Assembly: GCF_913774285.1 (NCBI RefSeq) | Contig: NZ_CAJYHX010000028.1 | Location: 1 to 64,000 of the forward strand | Length of the DNA: 64,000 bases | Source of the DNA: an uncultured Sphingomonas sp. | Lineage (GTDB): Bacteria > Pseudomonadota > Alphaproteobacteria > Sphingomonadales > Sphingomonadaceae | Direction: 5' to 3' | Part shown: one piece after another, positions 17,492 through 25,262 of the stretch | Position numbering within the stretch: position 1 is the stretch's first letter | Layout: each line of letters opens with the position of its first letter | Notes under the pieces: model-generated | Told to the model about the DNA's origin: nothing | The model's database searches: none | What the model saw: the letters and a program-made list of their open reading frames with translations, nothing else | Position numbers and translations under genes: made by a program

Positions 17492-18367
17492 ATGAGCGAT
17501 ACGAGAGTCCCGTCGCGCGTCTTCCGCCCTGCCCAGCAGGAAGCCGAAGCCGCCAACACCGCCACCGGCACGCCCCAGACCGAGCATCCCGCCTACCGGC
17601 TCGCCTTCCAGGACATGGACTTCCTGCTGCGCGAGGATCTGCGGCCGGTGCGCTTCCAGCTGGAACTGCTGAAGCCGCAGCTGCTGCTCGACGAGGCGAA
17701 CATCGCCTCGACCTTCGTGATCTACGGCTCGGCGCGCATCCCCGAGCCGGCCAAGGCCGAGGCGGTGCTGGCGCTTGCCGAGACCGAGCAGCAGAGGCGC
17801 ATCGCCGAGAGCCTCGTCGCCAAGTCCAAATATTATGACGTCGCGCGCGAGCTGGGCCGGCTGGCGAGCAACTTCCCCGTCGACGCGGCCGGCAAGCGCC
17901 ACTTCGTCGTCACCTCGGGCGGCGGCCCCTCGATCATGGAAGCGGCGAACCGCGGCGCGCGGGATGTGGGCGCCGAGACGATCGGGCTCAACATCGTGCT
18001 GCCGCACGAGCAGGCGCCGAACCCCTATGTGACCCCGGGGCTGAGCATGCAGTTCCACTATTTCGCGCTGCGCAAGATGCACTTCCTGCTGCATGCGCGT
18101 GCGGTCGCGGTGTTCCCGGGCGGCTTCGGCACGTTCGACGAGAGCTTCGAGCTGCTGACGCTGATCCAGACCGGCAAGGTCGATCCGATTCCGGTCCTGT
18201 TCTACGGCAAGGAGTTCTGGAACCGCGTCGTGAACTTCGAAGCGCTGTGCGACGAGGGCGTGATCTCGCCGCGCGATCTGAACCTGTTCCGCTTCTGCGA
18301 GACCGCCGAGGAGGGCTGGGAAATCGTCCAGGACTTCTGGCGGAACAAGGAAACGGCAGCGGGCTGA
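17492..18367 (+). CDS. LOG-family protein (putative nucleoside 5'-monophosphate phosphoribohydrolase)
   Basis: This 291-residue protein has a Rossmann-like fold of the LOG/TIGR00730 group. The signature PGGFGTFDESFEL (the PGGxGTxxE motif) and SGGGPSIMEAANRGA are complete; these bind the nucleotide and catalyse release of the base from AMP-like nucleotides in characterised members. The N-terminal extension of about 50 residues (QEAEAANTATGTPQTEHPAY) is longer than in short LOG proteins. Whether it makes a cytokinin or simply recycles nucleotides cannot be judged here. A GC-rich stem-loop at 18374 follows. Confidence 0.88.
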   Translation: MSDTRVPSRVFRPAQQEAEAANTATGTPQTEHPAYRLAFQDMDFLLREDLRPVRFQLELLKPQLLLDEANIASTFVIYGSARIPEPAKAEAVLALAETEQQRRIAESLVAKSKYYDVARELGRLASNFPVDAAGKRHFVVTSGGGPSIMEAANRGARDVGAETIGLNIVLPHEQAPNPYVTPGLSMQFHYFALRKMHFLLHARAVAVFPGGFGTFDESFELLTLIQTGKVDPIPVLFYGKEFWNRVVNFEALCDEGVISPRDLNLFRFCETAEEGWEIVQDFWRNKETAAG

Positions 18368-18373
18368 TCTTCC

Positions 18374-18403
18374 ACGCCCCCTCCCGCTGGCGGGAGGGGG
18401 CGT
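18374..18403. terminator. GC-rich stem-loop (short relative of family B repeat)
   Basis: A perfect 14-bp inverted repeat (18374-18387 with 18390-18403) is built around CCCTCCCGC/GCGGGAGGG. It lies 6 bases after the LOG-gene stop. The core matches the longer family B elements at 32979 and inside hrpB. It lacks a U tract, so it may be a repeat rather than a true terminator. Confidence 0.5.
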
Positions 18404-18452
18404 ATAGAGAAGGCCCCCTCGCACCCGCGCGCAGTTGCGCTATAGCCGCGCC

Positions 18453-19262
18453 ATGACCGATCCGCTGATCCGCATCGCCGAGGCGCTCGAACGGCTGGCG
18501 CCGCCCCCTGCCCCGCCCGCCGATCTGGAAGCGCATCCGGCCTATGTCTGGCGCGGCCGCGATATCGTGCCGGCGCGTGCCTTCGCCCCCACCCCGCTCG
18601 CGCTGCTCCAGGGCGTCGAGAAGCAGCGGACCGCTTTGCTCGCCAATCTCGAACGGCTCGCCGCCGGCCATGCCGCGCAGGACGTGCTGCTGTGGGGCGC
18701 TCGCGGCACCGGCAAGTCGGCGCTGGTCAAGGGGGCGGTCGCCGAGGTGCAGGCGCAGGGCGGCCGGCTTGCGCTGGTAGAGGCGGCGACGACGCACCTC
18801 GAGACGCTGCCCGACCTGTTCGCGCTGCTCGCCTCCACCGACCGCCCCTTCGCGATTTTCCTGGACGACCTCGGCTTCGATGCCGCGGCCGATGCACGGG
18901 CGCTGCGCTCGCTGCTGGAGGGCGGCGCCGAGGCACGCCCGGCGCATTGCCGGCTGCTGGTCACCTCCAACCGCCGGCACCTGTTGCCGCGCGACCTGGA
19001 GGCACAATCCAGCGCGATCAATCCGCGCGATTCGATCGACGACGATCTCGCACTGGCCGATCGCTTTGGCCTGTCGCTCGGCTTCCACGTCGTCGACCAG
19101 GACACCTATGTCGCGATCGTGCGCGGCTATGCGGAGGCGCATGGCCTCCACTTTGATCCGCAGGACGCCATCCAGTGGGCAACGCGGCGCGGCAGCCGCT
19201 CGGGACGGGTGGCCTGGCAGTATGTCGTCGAACTCGCCGGGCGACAGGGCAAGTTGCTCTGA
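18453..19262 (+). CDS. DUF815-type AAA ATPase
   Basis: This 269-residue P-loop ATPase has Walker A GARGTGKSALVKG (about residues 86-98), Walker B FAIFLDDLGFD, and sensor region CRLLVTSNRRHLLPRD. The N-terminal LLQGVEKQRTALLANLERL and the C-terminal IQWATRRGSRSGRVAWQY are hallmarks of the DUF815 family, AAA+ proteins of unknown role. The start at 18453 removes six residues from an earlier in-frame codon and gives the usual MTDPLIRIAEAL. It is monocistronic. Confidence 0.88.
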   Translation: MTDPLIRIAEALERLAPPPAPPADLEAHPAYVWRGRDIVPARAFAPTPLALLQGVEKQRTALLANLERLAAGHAAQDVLLWGARGTGKSALVKGAVAEVQAQGGRLALVEAATTHLETLPDLFALLASTDRPFAIFLDDLGFDAAADARALRSLLEGGAEARPAHCRLLVTSNRRHLLPRDLEAQSSAINPRDSIDDDLALADRFGLSLGFHVVDQDTYVAIVRGYAEAHGLHFDPQDAIQWATRRGSRSGRVAWQYVVELAGRQGKLL

Positions 19263-19632
19263 ATATCCGGCCCGCGCACAATTTTAGATGAGATTGTCTC
19301 GAAAAAACACAGATTTGCACGATCGGCGGGACGAGCCGAAATATGACGTCGCGGTTGCAGCAACGTTGCGATAACGTTTCGATTCCCTTGTCGACCCAGC
19401 CATTTTCCCACCCAGACGGCGCCCTGCGAGCGATCGTTTGCATCCGCAGCACGGCCGAAATGCCGTTAAGCTTTCCAATCCGGGTAGTTTTGCCCGGCAC
19501 TGCACAATGCAAACCTTCGCATCTGCATGTATTAGAACTTCATTGTCGTTCCCTTTCATAAACTTAACGTCGGGTTAACGGCCGCAGAGCCGAGTCGCTC
19601 ACATCGTCGTTAACAAAGGAAAGGGTGCGCCA
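19263..19632. other. AT-richer intergenic region, promoter side of PEP-CTERM gene
   Basis: These 370 bases lack a convincing ORF on either strand and are distinctly AT-richer than their neighbours (for example ACAATTTTAGATGAGATTG and CATAAACTTAAC). GTTAAC-type sequences occur just upstream of the next gene (CGGGTTAACGG and CGTTAACAAAGGAAAGG). The length suggests a regulated promoter, possibly with a long leader. Confidence 0.5.
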
Positions 19633-20259
19633 ATGCGTATTCATACCAAGCTTGCTGCTGCGGCAGCCTTATTGTGCGCGGCAGTCCCCGCGCAGGCTGC
19701 GCAGATTCTCGGACAGATCAGCTTTAACGGGTTCGTTCGCCCGGTCGGCGCCACCAACATGGGCGCCGCCACCGGTCTCGACTTCTACAACGCATTCATG
19801 CCGGGCTCGTCCGCAGGCGATGGTGGTGCGCCGGGCACGATCTTCGCGGCGCTGGGCTCGACGGGCGTGTTCGCCGGTCTCACCTGCATCGGGCCGTGCG
19901 GCACGATCAAGGACCTGCCGACCTTCACGGGCGGGCCGGTTGCGTCGTTCTTCGACATCGGCTCGTCGATCTTCTTCGACCTGAACAAGATTCAGTCGGT
20001 GACCTACTCGTCCGACAGCGTCGGCGGCAGCCTGAAGCTGATCGCATCGGGCACGTTCCGCATTGCCGGAATGGACAACACGCCGGCGATGCTGACCCTG
20101 ACCACCCAGGGAAATGGCGAGACCAGCTTTTCGGCAACCGCGCTGTCGGCAGTGCCGGAGCCGGCGAGCTGGGGCCTGATGATCGCGGGGTTCGGCATGA
20201 TGGGCGGCATGCTCCGCGCGTCGCGCCGCTCGGTGAAGGTCCGCTACGCGAAGAACTGA
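19633..20259 (+). CDS. Secreted PEPxxWA-CTERM sorting-domain protein
   Basis: This 208-residue exported protein has a signal peptide (residues 1-22, cleavage after AQA). The mature region is Gly/Ser/Thr-rich with predicted beta strands and two cysteines (LTCIGPCG). The C-terminal tail has the order PEPASWGLMI, hydrophobic AGFGMMGGML, then RASRRS: the sphingomonad form of the PEP-CTERM sorting signal, which is recognised by an exosortase and tied to exopolysaccharide producers. No exosortase lies in this window. The ribosome site AAAGGAAAGG is good. The function of the mature part is unknown. Confidence 0.88.
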   Translation: MRIHTKLAAAAALLCAAVPAQAAQILGQISFNGFVRPVGATNMGAATGLDFYNAFMPGSSAGDGGAPGTIFAALGSTGVFAGLTCIGPCGTIKDLPTFTGGPVASFFDIGSSIFFDLNKIQSVTYSSDSVGGSLKLIASGTFRIAGMDNTPAMLTLTTQGNGETSFSATALSAVPEPASWGLMIAGFGMMGGMLRASRRSVKVRYAKN

Positions 20260-20281
20260 GCTTCCAGCCTCCCTGGTAGCG

Positions 20282-20313
20282 CGAACCCCGCCGGAGCGAT
20301 CCGGCGGGGTTCG
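20282..20313 (+). terminator. Rho-independent terminator after PEP-CTERM gene
   Basis: A perfect 14-bp stem (20282-20295 with 20300-20313) with GCGA loop is followed by TCGTTTC, 22 bases after the stop codon. It may also serve the convergent NUDIX operon. Confidence 0.75.
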
Positions 20314-20361
20314 TCGTTTCGGGCCTGCAGGTTCGCGGCACGAGGTGCAGACCGGTTTGCG

Positions 20362-20895
20362 TCAGCCCTTGCCGCTCCCGAGCAGCGCGCCGCTGAGCAC
20401 CAGCAGCATCTTCACGTCGACGCCCATGCCCTGCGCACGACACTCGGCGATGAACGCCGGCATTTCGGCCATCGGCACATGGTGGACCTTGATGTCCTCG
20501 CCGTCCACGCCGCCGCCGTCGCCGATGCGGGTGAGGCCGTGGACGCGGACCAGCGTGAAGCTTTCGCTGACCATGCCGGGCGAGGCGAAATACTCGCCGA
20601 GTTCCTCGACGCGCTCGCAGGCATAGCCCGCTTCTTCCTCGAGCTCGCGGCGGGCGGCGCCCTCGATCGTGTCGCCCGCTTCCGTATCGCCGATCAGCCC
20701 GGCCGGCAGCTCGATGCAGCGGCGGCCGAGCGGTACGCGGTACTGCTCGACCAGGATCACCCGGCCCTCGTCATCGATCGCGACGATCACGACGGCGCGG
20801 ATACCGCCGGTGCGCCCGACATATTCCCATTTGCCTTGGCGGAACACGGTGATCCACTTGCCCGCCCAGGGGGTCTCGATCGGTTCGTCGGTCAT
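20362..20895 (-). CDS. NUDIX hydrolase (ADP-ribose pyrophosphatase type)
   Basis: This 177-residue cytoplasmic pyrophosphatase has the NUDIX box GDTEAGDTIEGAARRELEEEAGY, with the REXXEE core (RELEEEAG) that binds Mg. The preceding VILVEQYRVPLGRRCIELPAG and the following GEYFASPGMVSESFTLV match the ADP-ribose pyrophosphatase subfamily, which cleaves ADP-ribose to AMP and ribose 5-phosphate. It is the last gene of a five-gene minus-strand run with LemA and three TPM proteins, 10 bases after the preceding gene. Confidence 0.9.
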   Translation of the reverse strand: MTDEPIETPWAGKWITVFRQGKWEYVGRTGGIRAVVIVAIDDEGRVILVEQYRVPLGRRCIELPAGLIGDTEAGDTIEGAARRELEEEAGYACERVEELGEYFASPGMVSESFTLVRVHGLTRIGDGGGVDGEDIKVHHVPMAEMPAFIAECRAQGMGVDVKMLLVLSGALLGSGKG

Positions 20896-20905
20896 GGGTA
20901 CGCCC

Positions 20906-21577
20906 TTAGAGTTCGATCAGCCGATCGGGAAGCTCGTTCACGTCGTCGGCAGCACGCGGGAAGTGCCCGGTGAGGACGATGCCGATCTGCGCGACGGCCG
21001 CCGCCATGCCCTCGGCCGGGCGGCCTTCCTTCACTTCCGCCAGCAGCGCCGCCATCGCCGCACCCCATACTTCAGGCGTGACGCGCGAATGGATCGCCGA
21101 ATCGGCAAGGATCTCGGCGCGGTGCTCGGCGAGGCTCAGGTAGAGCAGCACGCCCGTCGAACCCGTGGTGCGCTTCTCGGCCGCGGTGCGGAACAGCGCC
21201 AGCGCGCGGGCATGGACCCGCCGCGTCTTGGTCGAACCGGGCGCGAGCGCGATCCGGAGCGCGTCCTTGGCGAGTACCACGCGCACGAGCAGGAAGGTGA
21301 GTGCCGTCACCACCAACGCGGCAGTGAGGTACCAGTGCGCGGGGACGGTCTGCGCCCAGGGATCGATCAGCCGCGTGTGCAGCCACTCGATCGGCCAGGG
21401 CTGCCAGGCGAGCAATGCCAGCACCAGCAGCATGGCGAGCACCGCCCAGTGGAGTGCGACATCGGCATAATCGTCGGAGCGCCGGGCGAGCACCGTGACG
21501 ATCTCGCCGCTGGTGCCCTGTTCGGCCTGCGCCACGGCTGCCGCGACGCGCGCGCGGTCCTGATCGGTCAATCGCAT
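20906..21577 (-). CDS. TPM-domain membrane protein (third of three)
   Basis: This 223-residue protein has an N-terminal half of a TPM domain (GTSGEIVTVLARRSDDY), two transmembrane helices (about residues 43-60 and 83-103), and a second part (about 125-223) with STGVLLYLSLAEHRAEILAD, the TPM signature strand. The TPM fold is therefore split around membrane helices, and there is no signal peptide. The start at 21577 (ATG with GGAG 9 bases upstream) is preferred over a GTG 6 bases earlier. Its 5' end abuts the previous TPM gene. The role is unknown; TPM proteins are linked to envelope and membrane-protein turnover. Confidence 0.82.
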   Translation of the reverse strand: MRLTDQDRARVAAAVAQAEQGTSGEIVTVLARRSDDYADVALHWAVLAMLLVLALLAWQPWPIEWLHTRLIDPWAQTVPAHWYLTAALVVTALTFLLVRVVLAKDALRIALAPGSTKTRRVHARALALFRTAAEKRTTGSTGVLLYLSLAEHRAEILADSAIHSRVTPEVWGAAMAALLAEVKEGRPAEGMAAAVAQIGIVLTGHFPRAADDVNELPDRLIEL

Positions 21578-21579
21578 CC

Positions 21580-22467
21580 TCACCAGCTCCCCGAAGCGCC
21601 GCCACCGCCGAACGATCCGCCGCCGCCGGAGAAGCCCCCGCCATCGCCGCCGCCGCCGCCCCAGCCGCCACCTCCTCCGCCGCCCCAGCCGCCGCCGCGA
21701 TCGTCGTCATCGTCGCGGTGGCTGGCCGCGCGACCGATTTCGTTGGCTATGGTCCACAGCACGATCGGCAGCATACTGCTGTCATGGTCGCGATCGCGAT
21801 AGGCCTGGCCGTCCCATGGACCCGGCCGGCGTCGCCCGCCGAAGCGGGCGAGCATCGGTACCAGGATGACGACGAGGATGATGAACCAGAACAGCAGCCC
21901 GATCGGCAGTCCTCCGCCCTGCCGCTTGCGCGCAGAGGATGCGGTTGCCGCGTCCTGCGCAGCCTTGGCCTTCTGCTCGGCAGCTTCGAGCGGCTGCTTC
22001 ATCTGCTCGGCGATGGCCTGCGCGCCGGCGACGATCCCGCCTGCCATGTCGCCCGCCTTGAACTTCGGCACGATGACCTGGCTGATGATCTGGTTCGACA
22101 ATGCGTCGGTCATGATCGGTTCGAGGCCATAACCAACCTCGATCCGCACTTTCCTGTCCGCTGGCGCGACGATCAGGATGATGCCGTTGTTCGCCCCCTT
22201 TTGCCCGATCCCCCAAGCGCGGCCGAGCTGATAGCCATAGTCGGCGATGTCATAGCCTTGCAGGTCCGGAATCGTCGCGACCACCAGCTGGCGGCTGGAA
22301 GCCTGCTCCACCTCCGTCGACAGCTGGGTGAGCTGCGCGACCTGCTCGGGCGAGAGCAGATGCGCGTCGTCGACCACGCGACCGGTCAGCTTGGGGAAGG
22401 TCGGGTCGGCCAGCGCCGGTAGCGGCGTCAGGACGAGCAGGGCCAGAAGCAAACGCAACAGGATCAT
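21580..22467 (-). CDS. TPM-domain protein, YgcG-like, with Gly-rich tail (second of three)
   Basis: This 295-residue exported protein has a signal peptide (residues 1-21, cleaved around ALA-DP). A TPM domain (about 28-150) follows with LTGRVVDDAHLLSPEQ, LGRAWGIGQKGANNGIILIVAP and VRIEVGYGLEPIMTD. Then comes a helix, a transmembrane segment (about 194-212, LLFWFIILVVILVPML) and a C-terminal tail that is nearly all Gly with a few Trp, Ser and Asp (GGGWGGGGGGGWGGGG). This is the classic YgcG layout. Its start overlaps the stop of the upstream TPM gene (TGATG), so they are translationally coupled. Confidence 0.88.
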   Translation of the reverse strand: MILLRLLLALLVLTPLPALADPTFPKLTGRVVDDAHLLSPEQVAQLTQLSTEVEQASSRQLVVATIPDLQGYDIADYGYQLGRAWGIGQKGANNGIILIVAPADRKVRIEVGYGLEPIMTDALSNQIISQVIVPKFKAGDMAGGIVAGAQAIAEQMKQPLEAAEQKAKAAQDAATASSARKRQGGGLPIGLLFWFIILVVILVPMLARFGGRRRPGPWDGQAYRDRDHDSSMLPIVLWTIANEIGRAASHRDDDDDRGGGWGGGGGGGWGGGGGDGGGFSGGGGSFGGGGASGSW

Positions 22468-22949
22468 CAGCGGATCTCACGCAGAATGGAGGTAGCACCG
22501 GCGTCGATTCCGGCGGCCATGGCGCCTTTTCGGAAACGCGGGAGGATGTCGTTCTGGATGATGCGCGCGGCCTTTGCGTCCGTCAGCGTCTTGCGCAGAC
22601 CATCGCCAACCTCGATCCGCACCCGGCGTTCAATGGGCGCGACGATCAGCAGCACGCCGTCGTCATAGCCGCGCCTCCCGATCCCCCACCCATTGCCTAA
22701 CCGCTGCCCGAAATGCTCGATCGACTCGCCCGCAAGGCTCTGCACCGTCACGATCACAACCTGATGGCAGGTCCGCACTTCCGCCTGGGCAAGCCGCCGT
22801 GTGAGGATGGTGGCCTGCGCGGGCGATAGGAGGTGCGCGTTATCCACCACCCTTCCGGTCAGTCTCGGCAACGGCAGCGGGTGTTCGCCGGTGGCAGCGA
22901 CCGGCGGTGCCGGTGTCGTCTTCCCGACGGGGCAGCCGTGCAGCAGCAC
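22467..22949 (-). CDS. TPM-domain protein (first of three), possible lipoprotein
   Basis: This is a compact TPM domain only: LTGRVVDNAHLLSPAQATIL, LGNGWGIGRRGYDDGVLLIVAP, VRIEVGDGLRKTLTD and the C-terminal GAMAAGIDAGATSI. From the GTG at 22949 the product is 160 residues and begins MLLHGC, with no signal peptide. If translation began at the CTG at 22979, which overlaps the lemA stop, the N-terminus would read LIHAALLAGAVLLHGC and form a lipoprotein-like signal. The true start is therefore open. No ATG is available in this frame nearby. The protein is probably periplasmic, like its relatives. Confidence 0.82.
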   Translation of the reverse strand: MLLHGCPVGKTTPAPPVAATGEHPLPLPRLTGRVVDNAHLLSPAQATILTRRLAQAEVRTCHQVVIVTVQSLAGESIEHFGQRLGNGWGIGRRGYDDGVLLIVAPIERRVRIEVGDGLRKTLTDAKAARIIQNDILPRFRKGAMAAGIDAGATSILREIR

Positions 22950-22975
22950 GGCGCCCGCAAGGAGCGCCGCGTGGA

Positions 22976-23566
22976 TCAGCTGCCGTTCCCGAAGTTCACC
23001 GTCGGCGCGACGTCCGCGCCGGCCTTGGCCTGAAACGGCGTCAGCGGCTTGGCACCGTAGAAGATCTTGGCGCCAACCGCGTCGGGGAAGGTGCGGATGC
23101 GGGTGTTATAGTCCTGCACCGCCTGGTTATAGTCGCGGATCGAGATGGTGATCCGGTTCTCGGTGCCCTCCAGCTGGCTCATCAGCGTGGTGAAGTTGCC
23201 CTGGCTCTTGAGGTCCGGATAGGCCTCCACCGTCGCGAGCAGCCGCGACAGCGAGCCGCCGAGCTGCTGCTGCGCCTGCTGGAACTGCTGGACCTTGCCC
23301 GCGTCGGTGAGGTCGTTGGCGGTGACCTGCACCGAGGTCGCCTTGGCCCGCGCGTTCATCACGTCGGTCAGGATCTTGCCTTCGGACGCGGCGGCGCCCT
23401 TCACCGTCGCCACCAGGTTCGGCACCAGGTCGGCGCGGCGCTGATACTGCGCCTGCACGTCCGCCCACTTCGCCTTGGCGTTTTCCTCGGCGGTCGGCAC
23501 GCTGTTGAGCCCGCAGGCCGAGAGCGACAGGGCTGCGATCGGCACGAGTGCGGTACGAAACTTCAT
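22976..23566 (-). CDS. lemA: LemA-family lipoprotein
   Basis: This 196-residue exported protein has a lipobox in the signal peptide (LSAC, Cys17). The remainder is almost all helical: AKWADVQAQYQRRADLVPNLV, VQQFQQAQQQLGGSL, and the LemA motif AYPDLKSQGNFTTLMSQLEGTENRI; it ends in PFQAKAGADVAPTVNFGNGS. LemA proteins are short coiled-coil envelope proteins very often encoded beside TPM genes, as here. The start at 23566 gives the signal peptide and has GGAGG upstream. It heads the five-gene run and is divergent from mscL. Confidence 0.9.
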   Translation of the reverse strand: MKFRTALVPIAALSLSACGLNSVPTAEENAKAKWADVQAQYQRRADLVPNLVATVKGAAASEGKILTDVMNARAKATSVQVTANDLTDAGKVQQFQQAQQQLGGSLSRLLATVEAYPDLKSQGNFTTLMSQLEGTENRITISIRDYNQAVQDYNTRIRTFPDAVGAKIFYGAKPLTPFQAKAGADVAPTVNFGNGS

Positions 23567-23712
23567 GGGGAAGCAACCTCCAAATCCCATCAACGGGGTG
23601 TCTTATACGACGCCTACACCGCGGGGAGGAAGCGAAATCGGACGTTCGGGGGTTGGCCTGTGTCCGGGACTTCGGCAAGGTCGCGAAGCCTTCGCTATGG
23701 GAGAGATTGCGA

Positions 23713-24171
23713 ATGTTGAAGGAATTCAGGGCGTTCATCGCGCGCGGCAACGTGCTCGATCTCGCGGTCGGCGTGATCATCGGCGCGGCGTTCGGCAACA
23801 TCACCAAATCGCTGACCGACGACATGATCATGCCGCTGGTCGGCTGGATCTTCGGCGGGGTGGACTTTTCCGGCTACTTCCTGCGGCTCGGCGCGATTCC
23901 GCCCAGCTATACCGGCTCGCCGTCCAACTATGCCGCGCTCAAGGCAGCGGGGGTGCCGCTGATCGGCTTCGGCCAGTTCATCACGGTGGTGATCAACTTC
24001 CTGATCCTCGCCTTCATCGTCTTCCTGCTGGTGCGCACGGTAAACAAGATCATCTCCGCCGCCGAGCGCGAGAAGGCGACCGGTGCCGCACCGCCCGCCG
24101 CCGATCCGGCCGACGTGGTGCTGCTGCGCGAGATTCGCGACGAGCTGAAGAAGCGCAACGCCGGGGCGTGA
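23713..24171 (+). CDS. mscL: Large-conductance mechanosensitive channel
   Basis: This is the inner-membrane emergency valve that opens under strong membrane tension and releases osmolytes in osmotic downshock. The 152-residue protein has the N-terminal amphipathic helix (MLKEFRAFIARGN), TM1 VLDLAVGVIIGAAFGNI with the Gly-rich pore constriction, a periplasmic loop, TM2 FITVVINFLILAFIVFLLV and a charged C-terminal helix. The start at 23713 fits the family exactly and has GGGAGA upstream. It is divergent from lemA; both may respond to envelope stress. Confidence 0.96.
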   Translation: MLKEFRAFIARGNVLDLAVGVIIGAAFGNITKSLTDDMIMPLVGWIFGGVDFSGYFLRLGAIPPSYTGSPSNYAALKAAGVPLIGFGQFITVVINFLILAFIVFLLVRTVNKIISAAEREKATGAAPPAADPADVVLLREIRDELKKRNAGA

Positions 24172-24200
24172 GAGCCGGCGGGGCCTTACGCCTCAAAGTC

Positions 24201-24295
24201 GTCATCCCCGCGGAGGCGGGGATCCATTGGCGCTGAAGCGGCGGTTATTTCCCCAAGCGCACAGGCGAATGGATCCCCGCCTTCGCGGGGATGAC
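24201..24295. repeat. Palindromic element, family C
   Basis: Outer 28-base arms (24201-24228 beginning GTCATCCCCGC and 24268-24295 ending GCGGGGATGAC) form an inverted repeat with a single mismatch around a 39-base centre. Each arm also contains its own CCCCGC/GCGGGG hairpin. This matches a widespread proteobacterial intergenic repeat type. It lies between mscL and the convergent Rrf2 gene. Confidence 0.8.
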
Positions 24296-24363
24296 GATGG
24301 TTGTCGGAAGTGTGCATCCGATCTTGCGGCGGCAGGTCCGCCGCGGTCGATACACCGGCAGAC

Positions 24364-24795
24364 TTACGCGGCCGCGAGTTCCTCGGCCGCCGCATCGGCC
24401 AGGCTGGTGCCATCGAGAATGCGGGCGGTCTCGTCGCGTACCCGGGCCATCGCGCGGCGGATCGCGCAGGCGGCTTCGTCCTTGCAGTCGTTGCACGGGC
24501 GATAGGCGGTGCGGCTGACGCAGGGGACCAGCGCCAGCGGCCCTTCGATCACCCGGATGATCTCGCCCAGAGAGATTAGGTGCGCGGGCCGGGCGAGGCG
24601 ATAGCCGCCCATCTTGCCGCGGGTGGAGACGAGGAAGCTCGCCTCGCGCAGGTCGGCGAGGATCAGCTCGAGAAATTTGCGGGGTACGTTCGCTTCCGCC
24701 GCGATGCGGTTCATCGGCACGGGCGCGCCGGCGATCGGCTGTTCTGCGAGGAAGAGCATTGCGCGGAGCGCGTAGCGGGAACGCTGCGTCAACAT
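24364..24795 (-). CDS. Rrf2-family transcriptional regulator
   Basis: This 143-residue winged-helix regulator has MLTQRSRYALRAMLFLAEQP and VPRKFLELILADLREASFL as the Rrf2 DNA-binding half. Four cysteines are clustered near residues 92-110 (PCVSRTAYRPCNDCKDEAAC), suited to hold an iron-sulfur cluster as in IscR, NsrR or RirA. No isc/suf or nitric-oxide genes are adjacent, so its regulon is unknown. It faces mscL convergently across the family C repeat. Confidence 0.9.
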   Translation of the reverse strand: MLTQRSRYALRAMLFLAEQPIAGAPVPMNRIAAEANVPRKFLELILADLREASFLVSTRGKMGGYRLARPAHLISLGEIIRVIEGPLALVPCVSRTAYRPCNDCKDEAACAIRRAMARVRDETARILDGTSLADAAAEELAAA

Positions 24796-24889
24796 GATGC
24801 CTTCTCCATGCCAACCGAATGGGGCGGTGTGAAGGCGCTTAATCCGTGCAACCTGACCTTTTCATTAAGCGAGAAGGCCCTATATAGGG

Positions 24890-25245
24890 TTTTGCCGGGT
24901 TCGCCCGGCTATGGCGATAAACAATGGCGTGCAATAGATGCAGCGGACCCGGGGGCAGTACCCGGCGGCTCCACCATAACCGGTGGTGTATCTGGACACC
25001 GTTTCTGACGGGGCCGAACCAGGATCGACGTGTATTGAAAAGCGCTGTCTTCGCTCGGAATGGGACCACCGCAACGGCCCATTACACAAGTGCCAACGAT
25101 AACGAAGCACTCGCTATTGCGGCGTAACCCCACGGCCTAACGGCCTAAGGTTATTCTAAAATGCGCGGTCGGGCCACACCGGGCAACAGAAGTGGACTCC
25201 AGCGGCCGCCAGGGGGGCCGGGCAACAGAACCCCCTGGACCCATT
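24890..25245 (+). ncRNA. ssrA: Permuted two-piece tmRNA
   Basis: This is the RNA that rescues stalled ribosomes and tags the nascent peptide. The gene has the alphaproteobacterial order: acceptor piece first, then coding piece. The acceptor 3' half ends CGGCTCC (24966-24972) plus ACCA; GGGGCCG (25010-25016) begins the coding piece and pairs with it over 7 bp with one G-U. The T arm is CCGGG / loop GGCAGTA / CCCGG. The tag reading frame ANDNEALAIAA with stop is at 25092-25127. After it come pseudoknots with repeated GGGCAACAG and a final CCAGGGGG/CCCCCTGG stem followed by TTTT. The bases 24977-25009 are removed in maturation. The outer ends are estimated. Confidence 0.92.
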
Positions 25246-25262
25246 TTCCACGATCGGTCGAC

